Part shown: in pieces, positions 36,701 through 47,800 of the stretch | How positions within the stretch are numbered: position 1 is the stretch's first letter | How the letters are laid out: every line of letters starts with the position of its first letter | Origin: Paraspadella gotoi | Taxonomy: Eukaryota; Chaetognatha | NCBI GenBank assembly: GCA_051294375.1 | Contig: CM119268.1 | Span: 9,928,370 to 9,992,369 of the forward strand | Direction of reading: 5' to 3' | DNA: 64,000 bases | Made by a program: the position numbers and the translations under genes | Notes under the pieces: model-generated | Databases searched by the model: none | Seen by the model: the letters and a program-made list of their open reading frames with translations, nothing else | What the model was told of the DNA's origin: nothing

Positions 36701-36868
36701 TTGGGACGGGAGTCGGCAGCGATGCCGCGGGACGAATAGCGTAAACATCGGGAGGTAAGTCTGGATAGCGACGGGGATCGCAGGGAGACAGAGGAGAACG
36801 ACGAGGCACATTTGAAAAGGGCCGAGATCCCCAATCAAGGGGAAGATGTCCTCGTAATGAAAAACCAT
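33704..36868 (-). CDS. SLC22-family organic ion transporter, complete, 8 coding exons
   Basis: Plasma-membrane MFS transporter of organic cations, anions or zwitterions; 650 residues. Exons: 36868-36654, 36596-36466, 36374-35904, 35793-35452, 35367-35164, 34441-34362, 34280-34097 and 34029-33704; all phases join. The N-terminus (FPLIGDLGPFQMCLVVLLCL) gives TM1. The Cys-rich extracellular loop ends in FVYDDSVMTLSATGEWGLVC, the SLC22 signature position. The MFS loop 2-3 motif is VVADKFGRTVAVK; the TM6-7 loop has LPESPRWLFAKHR. The C-terminal signature is FLPETLNQPLPET. Length is somewhat above the usual 550 because of a long intracellular C-tail. Substrate class cannot be told from sequence. 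It lies 128 bp downstream of the TMD0 gene on the same strand. Confidence 0.94.
34805..34953 (+). ncRNA. Hammerhead ribozyme element (copy 2, intact core, 48-bp arms)
   Basis: Two 48-bp inverted arms (34805-34852 and 34906-34953, one mismatch seen) enclose CTGATGA at 34869, stem II GACTC..GAGTT, GAAAC at 34896 and a GUA cleavage site ending at 34905. The stem I continuation (ATTATTAATAG/CTATTAATAAT) is perfect. It lies in an SLC22 intron. Confidence 0.75.
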
Positions 36869-36996
36869 GTTTTTATTTCCTCTGCCTCCGTCACAGTTAC
36901 ACAAAAGCTTTAAGAAGCTGAAAAATGAAAGAATTGGGAAACATTGAAAAAGAAATGTATTACTAATTAATTTCATTTATAGAATAAGTAGCGTAA

Positions 36997-38435
36997 TCAA
37001 TGCCTCGAAGATAGAGCCCATTCATCATCTACTATGGGAATAGCAAATTCAAATTGGCCCGTCTCCCGAACCGAGTCTGCCGGCGCTGCGCTTTTGTTTT
37101 CGGGTGGTCTTTCCGACGAAACGAAACCATGTACTTTTTTTGTCTCTTTCTTTAATCGAGCCCGCTTTCGCCAAGAGATCCAAAAGCGCTCCGAGGTGTT
37201 CTTGGCGCCGTGTTGCTGCCGCAGCGCCCAAACGTCTTCGGGGACCAGAGGCCCTTTGAAGCCGCGAACCATCAAAGACGCCGTCCAATGAAACGTTAGT
37301 ATGGAGACGGAGGACGCTGCGGCCTCTGGGCAGAGCGGACGTGGAGAGGACAAGTCGGCGTCGCTACGCGGGTCGACGGCGTCGACGGTTACGCTCTTTT
37401 CCGCGAAGCAGTGAAGGAAGAAGTTTACAACGACGAGGAACGAGACGGCGGCGAAAGATGAGGACCGCGCGAGTCCGCGAGACAAATCGACGGCGTCGCG
37501 AATTAGAACGACGGCGGTTAACAAAGACGACAGCGAAGACGAGAACCAAAAAAAAGTTTGAGAAGCGGAGGTCACGACGCCGTGGCGTCGGTGACAGTGA
37601 AAGTTAGTCGCTAAGAAATACAAGTAATACGTTGAAAATCGTTTGAGTGGAAAAGAGAAGTTTAACCGCTGAAGCCTCTTACTGGCTAAACTGACGGCGA
37701 CGAGGAAAGCGATTGACGATACGATTTGCACCACTCCGTCTCCCTCATCGAGAGCGATGGCGAATACGGCGAAGACGACACCGGCAGCCAGAGCGAAAGC
37801 AAAAAAGGTCCACTTTGTAATCGTTAACCCCGTTCGTACAAGCGAGGCTGGAATAATAGTTTTTACAATAGTTGTTACGAGAACAATGATGATTGATCAA
37901 GACTCGTCTAAATTAGGCTACTGTAATGATGGTGATCGAATCGAGAGGTCACATCCTGTCGTCGATCCGAAATAAAAAACCCTACTAATTTTTATAGTAG
38001 CTACTACTAGTACTACTACTACTACTACTACTACTATCTTCTAATAACGAAATTATTTCATAAACAAACGGAAAAAAAATCGATACTTATATCTGTGGAT
38101 ATTCACCTTCAGTGAAGGTGTCATGCTTATAGACGGGGTGAACGTTTGCAATGCCCTACTACATATCTCTATTTCTATAACCCATAATAAAGAGGTAAAC
38201 AATTAGAGAAAAACGAGAACGTTAGTGGAATGGAAAACTCACGTTCTCGCTGTCTCGTGACGAAGCCTATGGCGAAGAGGAAGACGAAGACGCTGACGCA
38301 AGAGGTCACGAGAAAGACTGTCAAGCTGAAACAGGGGGAGAGTACTGGTCGGCGCGTGTCCCACACAAGGGACCGGTTCCACAAAGGACCGTCGTCGCCG
38401 CATAGGTTTTCCGCTTTTACCACGCCGTCTGGCAT
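36997..38435 (-). CDS. ABCC/MRP TMD0-L0 domain protein lacking the ABC core, 3 exons
   Basis: A 323-residue membrane protein matching only the N-terminal TMD0 and L0 linker of long multidrug-resistance proteins. Exons: 38435-38243, 37847-37683 and 37610-36997, phases 1 and 1. The start MPDGVVKAENLCGDDGPLWN mirrors the ABCC1 N-terminus (Cys, then DG-PLW). Hydrophobic segments include FLVTSCVSVFVFLFAIGFV, TFFAFALAAGVVFAVFAIAL, QIVSSIAFLVAVSLA and FAAVSFLVVVNFF. The L0 hallmark PLCPEAAASSVSILTFHWTA, then LMVRGFKGPLVPEDVWAL, follows. The frame stops (TGA) just after IVDDEW, where ABCC1 has its last linker residues before TMD1. No TMD1, Walker A or signature motif follows before the SLC22 gene. 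Whether this is a functional stand-alone domain or a truncated gene is unknown. Confidence 0.85.
37988..38036. repeat. (ACT)n microsatellite
   Basis: About 11 nearly perfect ACT units in intron 1 of the TMD0 gene. Confidence 0.95.
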
Positions 38436-38813
38436 GGAACCAATGGAGGATCGAGAGAGGGGGATAGGCTCTAGCGAGCTTTTATCGATGCGCAAACGCC
38501 GGAGCGATTGCCTTCATAGTCCTCTCCCACCCTAACTTGGTTGCGTTGATTGTAGTAGAGTACAGAATGTTTACGAAATAAGGCGAACCCTTTAATAATA
38601 ATAAAATAGTAATAGAATAGTACAACAGCGGCACAACAAAAAGTATTACAATTATAAGCTCCATAAAAATAGCAGATCATGTCATAATCAATAAATACAA
38701 TTTCGTGTAAAAAGTGAAGCGAATTGATTGAACACAAAAATAAAACAATTAACCGACAAGACGAAAAGAATCCGAATATAGTAAGAAAAATTTAAAATAA
38801 AATGATTGACGTG

Positions 38814-41800
38814 TCATTTGTTTTTCGCCGACGGGGAATCGATGAGCAGCTTGGCGCCGTTGATCCCTCTAACAGTTACTTTGGAAGGACGGACAAAAAC
38901 GCCATGATTGGCTTTACAGCGAAAATATCGGCGGTCTCCAACAGATCCGTCGTTCCGTCCTGAAAGCAAACCGACTTATAAAACTATACAAATTCAACCA
39001 GCGTTTGCAAAATTAAAGCAAATTAACTTACCCTGAGCAGTCCGTAATTCAATGCCCAACCAAATGCCATCCTCGAAATGCGTGTTACCAATAAAGCGCA
39101 CGATTCCTTCAACATAAAAAAAAATTAAAGTCAATTTTTAAAATTTCAAAATTTCTTCATCTTCAGGAGTAAACCAACGACTAACCAATCTGGTCATTGT
39201 AAAAAACGTTGACTCCCTCAGAGAGTTTGGCGATCTTGGTTTTGTCCGCCTGCTTGACGAACTTGTTGAGTGCCTCCTTTTTGCCTCCAGCGGAGGCCGT
39301 CGACTTTGTCGAAGCCCAGCTTTTCGTCGATCCCACGCTGGAGAGGCTGCTCTGTGAACCGCCTTGAGAGGCCCCGCCCCACGACAGGCGGGATGATCGA
39401 TCTCGCGATATGCGACCTTTAATTTAGGTTGAGAATAGAAAATATATTAGCCTTCTCCAGCAAGTTAGTAAAACTGATTAAAAAATCTTAAAAGTATAGT
39501 GATCTCGCCTTATGTTACTATCAAAGAAAAAATCCGGAAAAAAAATTAATGATTGATGCGATAACGAATTATTGATGTAATAGTAATTGATTGATTGATG
39601 TAATAATAATTGATATGTAGTCTTTGTACTAACTCCTAGTATTATCTGACGAATCTAATAGATACTAGATAGTATCTATTATAGCCTAAATATATAAATA
39701 AGGGCTCATAAATATTCATTATAATTATAATAATCAAGGTATTGTGATATAAATCCTTTCTTTTCGTTGTTTGAGAGAATTAGAGACAGTTTGAGTTCAG
39801 TTTTAACATAACATTCAGCATTAACGCTGATGAAGGCTTGAAATAAAGTCAAAACATGTATGTTTTACATTAAAACAAAATCGTTGTCAAAACTGAACTC
39901 AAATGTCTCTAATAATCAAGATAAAACAATATTAAAAAGAAAACGGGGAAAAGGTTATCACCTCAATGCAGCCACGGTTGAACTAATCTTACAAAGCGAT
40001 CAAAAACCGAGGCACAAATTGTTTATTTTATAATGACTGAAAAAAAGGTCGGGAGAAAAGCACGGAACCGACATTTACTTTGGTTGCACCTCAATATTCT
40101 GACAGATTGATTGATGTAATAGTAATTGATTGATTGATGTAATAATAATTGATTCATTGATATAATAATAATTTAATGATGCAATGATAACCAATTATTG
40201 ATGCGATGATAACCAAATATTGAAACAATGATAGCCAATAATTGATACGATGATAACCAATAATTGATGCGATAATAATCATTTATTGATACGATGATAA
40301 TCATTCATTGATGCGATGATAATCATTCATCATAAATAAAAAATGCGTGTATGAGAGAGAGAGAGAAAAAAAAAAAGACAGAGAAGCTGGACAGCCGCTG
40401 CAGAGGGGAACTCGTTTTTAAACGAATCAGAAGAAGCAGCAACGGAAAAAAAGAGAGAGCGACATATAATTAAAAAAGAGAGAAAGAAATGAAGAGAAGT
40501 TGGACAGCCTTTTACATACTTTTACAATTTGTGATGGTAAAGAAACGTGACGACGACGACGATTACGGTCACAAAGAAGAAGAGGCGATACTTAATCTCG
40601 CCCAAGTCGGGCTTTAGCCCGTCTGGCGAGATAAAAATCAGCATAGTTTACTATCTATAATATGTAGTATACTTATTATTTATAGATAAACTCCAGCAGC
40701 CACCTTAACTCAGCGAAATTTATCGATGAAAAATTAAAATATTGTGCGCATTATGGTGCTCAAAAAAACCAACCCGTCTTGAAATAGATTTAGGTGTGTA
40801 TAAAAAAAACAAGATTCTCACTGGATTTTCTGATGTCCGCGCGACTCCTGCGGCCAGAAGATGTCCCGCTATCGACTGCCGCGTTGAGCGACTCGACGGA
40901 AGAGCTTCGACTTACGGAGCGGGCGACTCGTTGGACTCGACTAGGAGGCGCGAAGACCCCTCTATTGGCGCCGCACGAAAAATAGAAGACGCCATTGATT
41001 GATCCGTCGTTCCGGCCGACGGGGTCGTCGAGTTCGATGCCCAGCCAAAAGCCTTACCAAGGAAGCGCGGTTGACACGAGTTACCTCTTTTATCATTGTA
41101 ACGTTCTTAATGCGTAGGTTTTACCTTCGGCGAATTGAGTTTCTCCCGCAAATCTGACGGTTCCCCGCCTTTGGCCGGCGACGGTTACCCGGTCGCCTAC
41201 GCGAGGAACATCGTCCTCGATCCGACGGAGTGGCGCCTCGTCACGCGCGCGGGATGAGCTTCGCGTGGAAGCGGCGCTTCCTGGACGCACGCGAGACGCC
41301 GAGACCGATCGAGCCCGTGAGGAGGCTAGGAATAAAGATTGCCGATTGTACTTGTCAGTTAATTGCCAGTTTAGTCTTAGTCGTTCATTGATAATCTTAC
41401 TTCTGGGAGGACGAGCGTTGATCTCAGGGACGCAGAATGATCCCCGCCGACTGATAGTCGTGGGCGTCCGTCCTGTCAATATCAATATCATCGTTTGGAC
41501 ATGGTTTGTTAATGCACAGCTCTCGTTTTTTAAAACCTGAGGGCGTTGCGTATTCGCTGTGGCCTCGAGGGGTTGTGCTTCGACTCCATGATGAACTGTA
41601 ACAAGAATAAAAATATTAAAAGTATAGTGATCTTGTCAGAAACTTAATTAAAAAAAAATGAATGATTGATTCGATAACAAATTATTGATGTAATAATAAT
41701 TGATTGATTAATGTAATAGTAATTGATTGATTGATGTAATAGTAATTGATTGATTGATGTAATAATAATTGATAGATTGATGTTATAGTAATTGATTGAT

Positions 41801-44800
41801 GTAATAATAATTGATTGATGTAATAGTAATTGATTGATTGATGTAATAGTAATTGAAAAATTAATGCAATAATAATTGATAGATTGATGTAATAGTAATT
41901 GTTTGAAAGAGAGAAAAAGAAAAAGCCCCTGCAAAGCCAGCTGCAGACTCGTCTTTTTTTCCGATGAAACGCCGCCGCCGACGACGACAACGACGACGCC
42001 ACTTATGTGCAAAAGCGTCGCAAACGCAAAGCGATTGCGACGATAAAAAAAAATCGTCCTCGCGCGTGTCCCAGGCGTCGCCTGTTTTAAGTTGCGCTAC
42101 GGGTACTCGTAGTGTATCTCTTCTCTAATTTTCGGTCGGTCAGTCGGTCCATAAGTTTATCCAACTTACGTTTTGTTTATTTGTTGTTTATTTGTTTATA
42201 TTAATAATACTACATCGATTAAGGTTATATTTGTCAGGAAAGTCAGGTACCATCTGTATCAATAATATAAGTGATAAAGAAGTCACTGCGTCGCAACACA
42301 TTGGAATTACCATTCTTGTTAAAAATGTTAAGCCGGTTTTACCCAATATTTGAAATATCTAGCAAGAGTTTTTTAAACTCGTACGAATCGTTTACTAAAG
42401 CGAATAAGCAAAAAAACAAATATAAAAAAAAAAAAAAAAAAAAAAACAAATATAACTTACCTTTTCTCTACAGAGCTCAAAACCTTGACTTTACCGACGG
42501 GAACAAAGATTCCAAACTTTTCCTTTTGAAATACAGAAGAAGTAGTAAAGAAAAGAAGAAAAATTTAAGTTGACATTTTAAGATCGGCATTTAAATTGGT
42601 AGACATTGTATAGTATTAAAATGTTATTATTTCGTTTTTAAATTTTAACTTAAAATTAACCTGACACACGAAATAGGCAATTCCATTAACGCTCCCGTCG
42701 TTCCTTCCAACAGGCTTTTCTAATTCGATTCCTGCCCAAGTGCCATCAGCAAATTCAGTCGTTCCACAATACCTTCGCAAATAATATCAAAGTGGTTGAA
42801 AATTAGGGTCAAATTCAAAACAATTTCCAATGTTCAATAATTCTATGAATTGATTTAATTTCGTTCTTATACAGTTATACATATTACATAAGGAGTATTG
42901 TACCTTAAAATACCACTTTTTTGTCCCCCAAGCGTGACTTTGTCCCCAATATTAAGTCCGAGAGATTGAAGAATCACTTGTCCTTGAATATCATGGATGG
43001 CTTCCTACAGAAATAAAATCGCCGTGAAATGAAATGAAATAAAATTCAAATTTAAAATTTTGTGCTTTCGGTGATTTTAGTGATATTAAAATTTTAAATG
43101 TTACTTGACGCCTGGGCAAAGCAGAGGTGGAAAATGACGTCTTGAGTCTTGGCGACGGAGCTAAAGAATTGGAAGCGGAATCTGTGAAAATGGATGGTTT
43201 CGTCGGAGAAGGTGATTCCGACTCCTTTAACAGTTTTCTGTTGAGCGAAAATGACAATGATTTTTCGTTATATAGGCAATAATACATTTAAAGCGCTAAC
43301 TGTTACAACGAATTTACCAAAAAAAATTGTATTTAATTATTTTTAACTAATTAGAAGGAATGCGGATAGATATTAAATATTGGCCAATCATATAATAAAG
43401 GGTTAAAGGGATTTTAATCCGTGAAGTTTTCGACGAACGATTTCTCTTTAGACCAATGATTCTAGTTGTGGGCGATAAACATTAAACCACCAAAAACCGT
43501 TTCATTATTATGATTTTAATAATATACGAGATGACATACAAAGTGAAACTACCTTCGCTTAAAGAAGCAATTTAAAAAAGTTCGTTAGGTCGTCAAGGTC
43601 AGGATAAAGTATTTTTCCAGCCCAAACGAGAATGCTTCCAATAACAACGCCTAGTCCAGAGCACAATTCCAAGAATGAGGGATAAAACTTCGGAAGTAAA
43701 ACGCAACGGAAACTTGAGTGCCCAGAAAACGTCTGCATTAGATTCGAAATCGTCGCAAAGTGTTTTGGGATATGATAGCTCGGAGACGCGCGACGCGACT
43801 ACGGCGTCTGCGCCGCGGACTTTGGATCCAGTGAAGTCGAGAACTCTCTCCTTCAAAGTCGTTCGAAAGAAGCGGAAAACCGGATCCGAGTTAAAAGCCG
43901 ACTCTTCTAAAATCGACGGTGAAGTCAGTCGCGAAAACAAAAACTCTTCGCTGAACAATGAGATTCATAAGGATGACCGGACGACAAAGCCGGAAATCTC
44001 GACGAATTCGAGACTAGTCGAGAACGTTTCCGTTGAAATCGCTAATAAATCCAGGTTTCTAAATTTTTAGACCAAAAAGAATTCGATTGATAGAAACTGA
44101 AGAAACTGACAAAGGAGCCATTTTCGAATATAAAATATTTGAAAATTAAACTAGACTTTCTCAATTCATAAAAATTTAAGCCAATATTTTTCATGGTAAG
44201 TAAAATCTCTTGAAAACGATCAAATCTACAGTAATGCGCCACAAAGAAAAGGAGACGGGGTTGCCGGGAGTCGAGCCGAAGAAGAAGAAAAATATTTAAA
44301 AGACGATGGTAAGATTCGTAAGGTTAGAGAATTTTTTTCTTTCCCACTAAAAATTGTATAAAATGTTTAATTACAGATGAGCCTCAATTTTATAGACGTG
44401 AAGAATCGGACCAAGAGACACTGAAAGAAAAGAAAGTAAACTAACTATGATTTAACAAAATAATATAAGAACTAAGAAGTCAAAATAATGTCTCAAATTT
44501 TCAAAAGGTAGAAGAGGACGTACAAGCTGGCTGTTGTAAAATTCATAAAAGTAATCGCAACTGCCGAGGAATCACGATGCTCGTCTTTCAAGTCATCCTA
44601 AATCTTGCAGGAATGGCTAGCTTTGGCTGGATTATGTCCCTCTATGTGGTAAATTACTTCAAAACAAATATAGTTTAAATTTATTTTTATTGATAAAATA
44701 CCTTAATAATTTTTTTTATTATAATTCCAACCTCCAAGATTATAGTAGTATTAATGTTTTAAATTTTTCTTATTCAGACACAAGCCAAATGAAACTGGGC

Positions 44801-47800
44801 GAACCGTTTAAGTTTTTGTCAGAATAGTACCGTGATTTTTTGTAAATCAATGGAATGAAAACCTAATGATATTAGACGTATTCATTATTTCGGCCAAGTA
44901 AAATTTCGTTCGTATTTCTGTTTATAATTTATTCGTGGATTGTCATTCTACTGTGTTTAATATATAGAGAACAGACTGTAGTGATGATTGCAGATAATTT
45001 ATTTACTGGCACCAATGGCCAAAGATGGAAAACTCATGTCTTCCTAAAATTAATTAAAATTTGAAAAAACAAAGCTAATATAATAATAATAATAATAATG
45101 TGGTTTAAAATCTACCAATCAATTATTTAGATGGTTGTTTCCCTTTCCTTATCGTCACAGTTATCGACTAAGAATATTTTTACCTCTTTATTGTTCTAGT
45201 TCTAACCAACACAACGGCGTACCTTCTGCTAAACATGACTCAAAAGGTCAGCCGAACTGCTACGCCTACGCACTTTTCCCCAATAACACAAACCAAATAT
45301 CAGGGATCAGAGACGGTCGCTGCCTCGTAATTGCGGCAGGGTAACTCGCCTATAGCATAAGCCCGTTTACTCATTACTCATTACATTAGCAACAAAATAG
45401 GAGCTGACGTCGTTCTTAGAGATTGAGAAAGATTTTTTAAAAGGAGATTTTTTGTTCAAATCTGACTACCAAACAATATAAACGCTCCTGAGAAAAATTC
45501 CGGTAAAAAATAGATGTAAAAACACTAGATTCCAATCCTGTTGCATCCGAAGGGCTCGCATTTTTTTCTCTTGTCATATAACCATCATTTTGACATCAAA
45601 CTATCAGATTTAAATGGACTGGTCCACTCAGAAAAAAATTTTTGACACAATTTTTATATATAAAATAAAGGGATTTCTCAATTTCAATACAATGTAAACG
45701 CATTTAACATATGTTGTGATTTTACAATAAATAAACTTCGAATTCAGGAATCCGATAGCCATATGTCTGAAGGGCTCTCAAAAGTTTTCTTTATATTTTA
45801 TTTGGTTATTTTAATATGATGCGATCATAGTAAAGTGAATTAGTCCATTTTGGTGAAATTTTTATTTAAAGTAAAAGTAAAAGAGGAGCTAACGATCGGA
45901 ATTCTAAGAGTTTTCAACCGGGAGTCAGATTCGGGAAAAATCTTTTATGGCGAAAATCTTCCAAGGGGATGGATTTTCCAAAGATTTTGGTTAACATTTT
46001 CTATATTTATGGTCGGATTTTTTTTAAACTTACCAATAGCAATATTGTCATCATTCTACATTGGCCGGTAAAAGAATATATTAAAAAAACCTCTGGCTTT
46101 TTTCGTCAGAGCTTAGTCCTAAACAAAAGTATTTTTTCTCCATAAAAATAAACTAAATAAGCAATTTAGAATAAGTAATATAAAATAAGTAATGAAGTAT
46201 TTCTTTAAAATATAGTTTTTGATTCAATTATGGCAACAGCAGGGTTGTCTGTGATGTCTGTTGATGCCCATTGTTGGCTTTGGGGGCTTCCGATACTCAG
46301 TGACGCCTCCTGTCACTGGCGCGGTTACCCTAGGAGGGTCTCGCTTTGCCAGCGCAGAGGGAAGTCGACTGTGGATGGAACGCAGCGCTTGGGATGGTAC
46401 GTTCCCCATCTGAGCCAATGGGATTGGCTGAACGATGGTGGATGTGAGACGGTGTGAATATACCGCCACACAATATCATTTACTGAACTGTATTGTTTAC
46501 CTCATCTCAGGAATAAGTAGTTTTAATGATTCGTCGGTATTGGAACACTCTTCATTGGGAACGCAATCAATGGGAAGCCTTTGTAGAAAGTCCTAGGCAG
46601 TGTGAAAAAGTATTGTTTAGGTACAAAGACCTATTAAATCATACTTAATCATACTGAATCAAACGTACGCGAGAAAGAACGTTACCACCGTATGTGATAA
46701 GAATTTTGGCTGCGTTAACCGAGCAGTTGGCGGCTGCAATGTGTAGCGGCGTCCCACCTTGGAAGTCCAAACAAGGGAGGTTTACGTCATTGCCGCGAGA
46801 AGCCTAAAAAAAAGGAAAGATATATATGAAATTGGTACAACCAATATAAAAATTATCCATTCATTTAATATAATAAGCTATCTTGCCCCTGACTTTGGAC
46901 AGGCTTTGGTGGTTTAAGGCCTCCATCACTCTTACAAGATAATGAGATAGCAGGTCCCTTAGGGTGTGTCATATTCCAAAGTTGTTTGTATCTTCACGCA
47001 CATTTAGCACGACGGGGCATGGCCAAAAAAAAATAGGTTTGCACCAATCGCCATTTCAAATACGGTCCAACGCCTTTAGCAGTACCCTCTCCTGAAGGAT
47101 TTTGGCACACCTTTCACATCATCCCTCACTGTGTCTAAAGTATGAGAGATTTGATCGTCCCAACATAATTTATTAGTTAAAGAAGTCCATTAAGTTTGTT
47201 CTATTAAAATTTAGAGTCACAACTACTTCTACGGGACCCACAACAGCATCCACAAGCTGCTGCACCAGGTAGTGGCCAATACATTGCGTACCATATCTTC
47301 TTGGTTTTAGAGGTACTATAAAAATTTTCTACACAGTTTTATTCATAAATAGGTGCTCTTTCTAATTAATATACATCTTTTAAAAAAATTGGTGTGCCTA
47401 CATCCTGGAGGATAATTCCTGCACAGATTCTTTTTAAAAATAAAATCTATATACAAAATATTTATTTATATTATTTGATATAGATTTAATTAATAGAGCA
47501 TGATATAATTACTATACACGATAAATTTCATCTGATTGACCAAATACTTTTTAAGATATCCTGTTTATAAGAATTTTTTGAAAAAAAAATTTTAACACAC
47601 ACAGAAATAAAGAAATAAAAGTTATGGCATCAAAAATTGCTTTATAGTTGATAAAAACCCTCTAGGTTTATATTCCAATCATGATTTCATAAGGACCAAT
47701 CCCAGAGGGCTCTGTGGAAGCATTCTCAATTTGTTGGAGATGTGGACCAACAGTTGCAGAAAAAAATTTTTTTATCAAAATAATTTACATTCTATTATAG

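Noticed and set aside
36654-37610. In-frame fusion of the TMD0-L0 gene to the SLC22 gene
   Set aside because: The only open phase across the SLC22 upstream acceptor is phase 2, and no phase-2 donor exists near the end of the TMD0-L0 exon.
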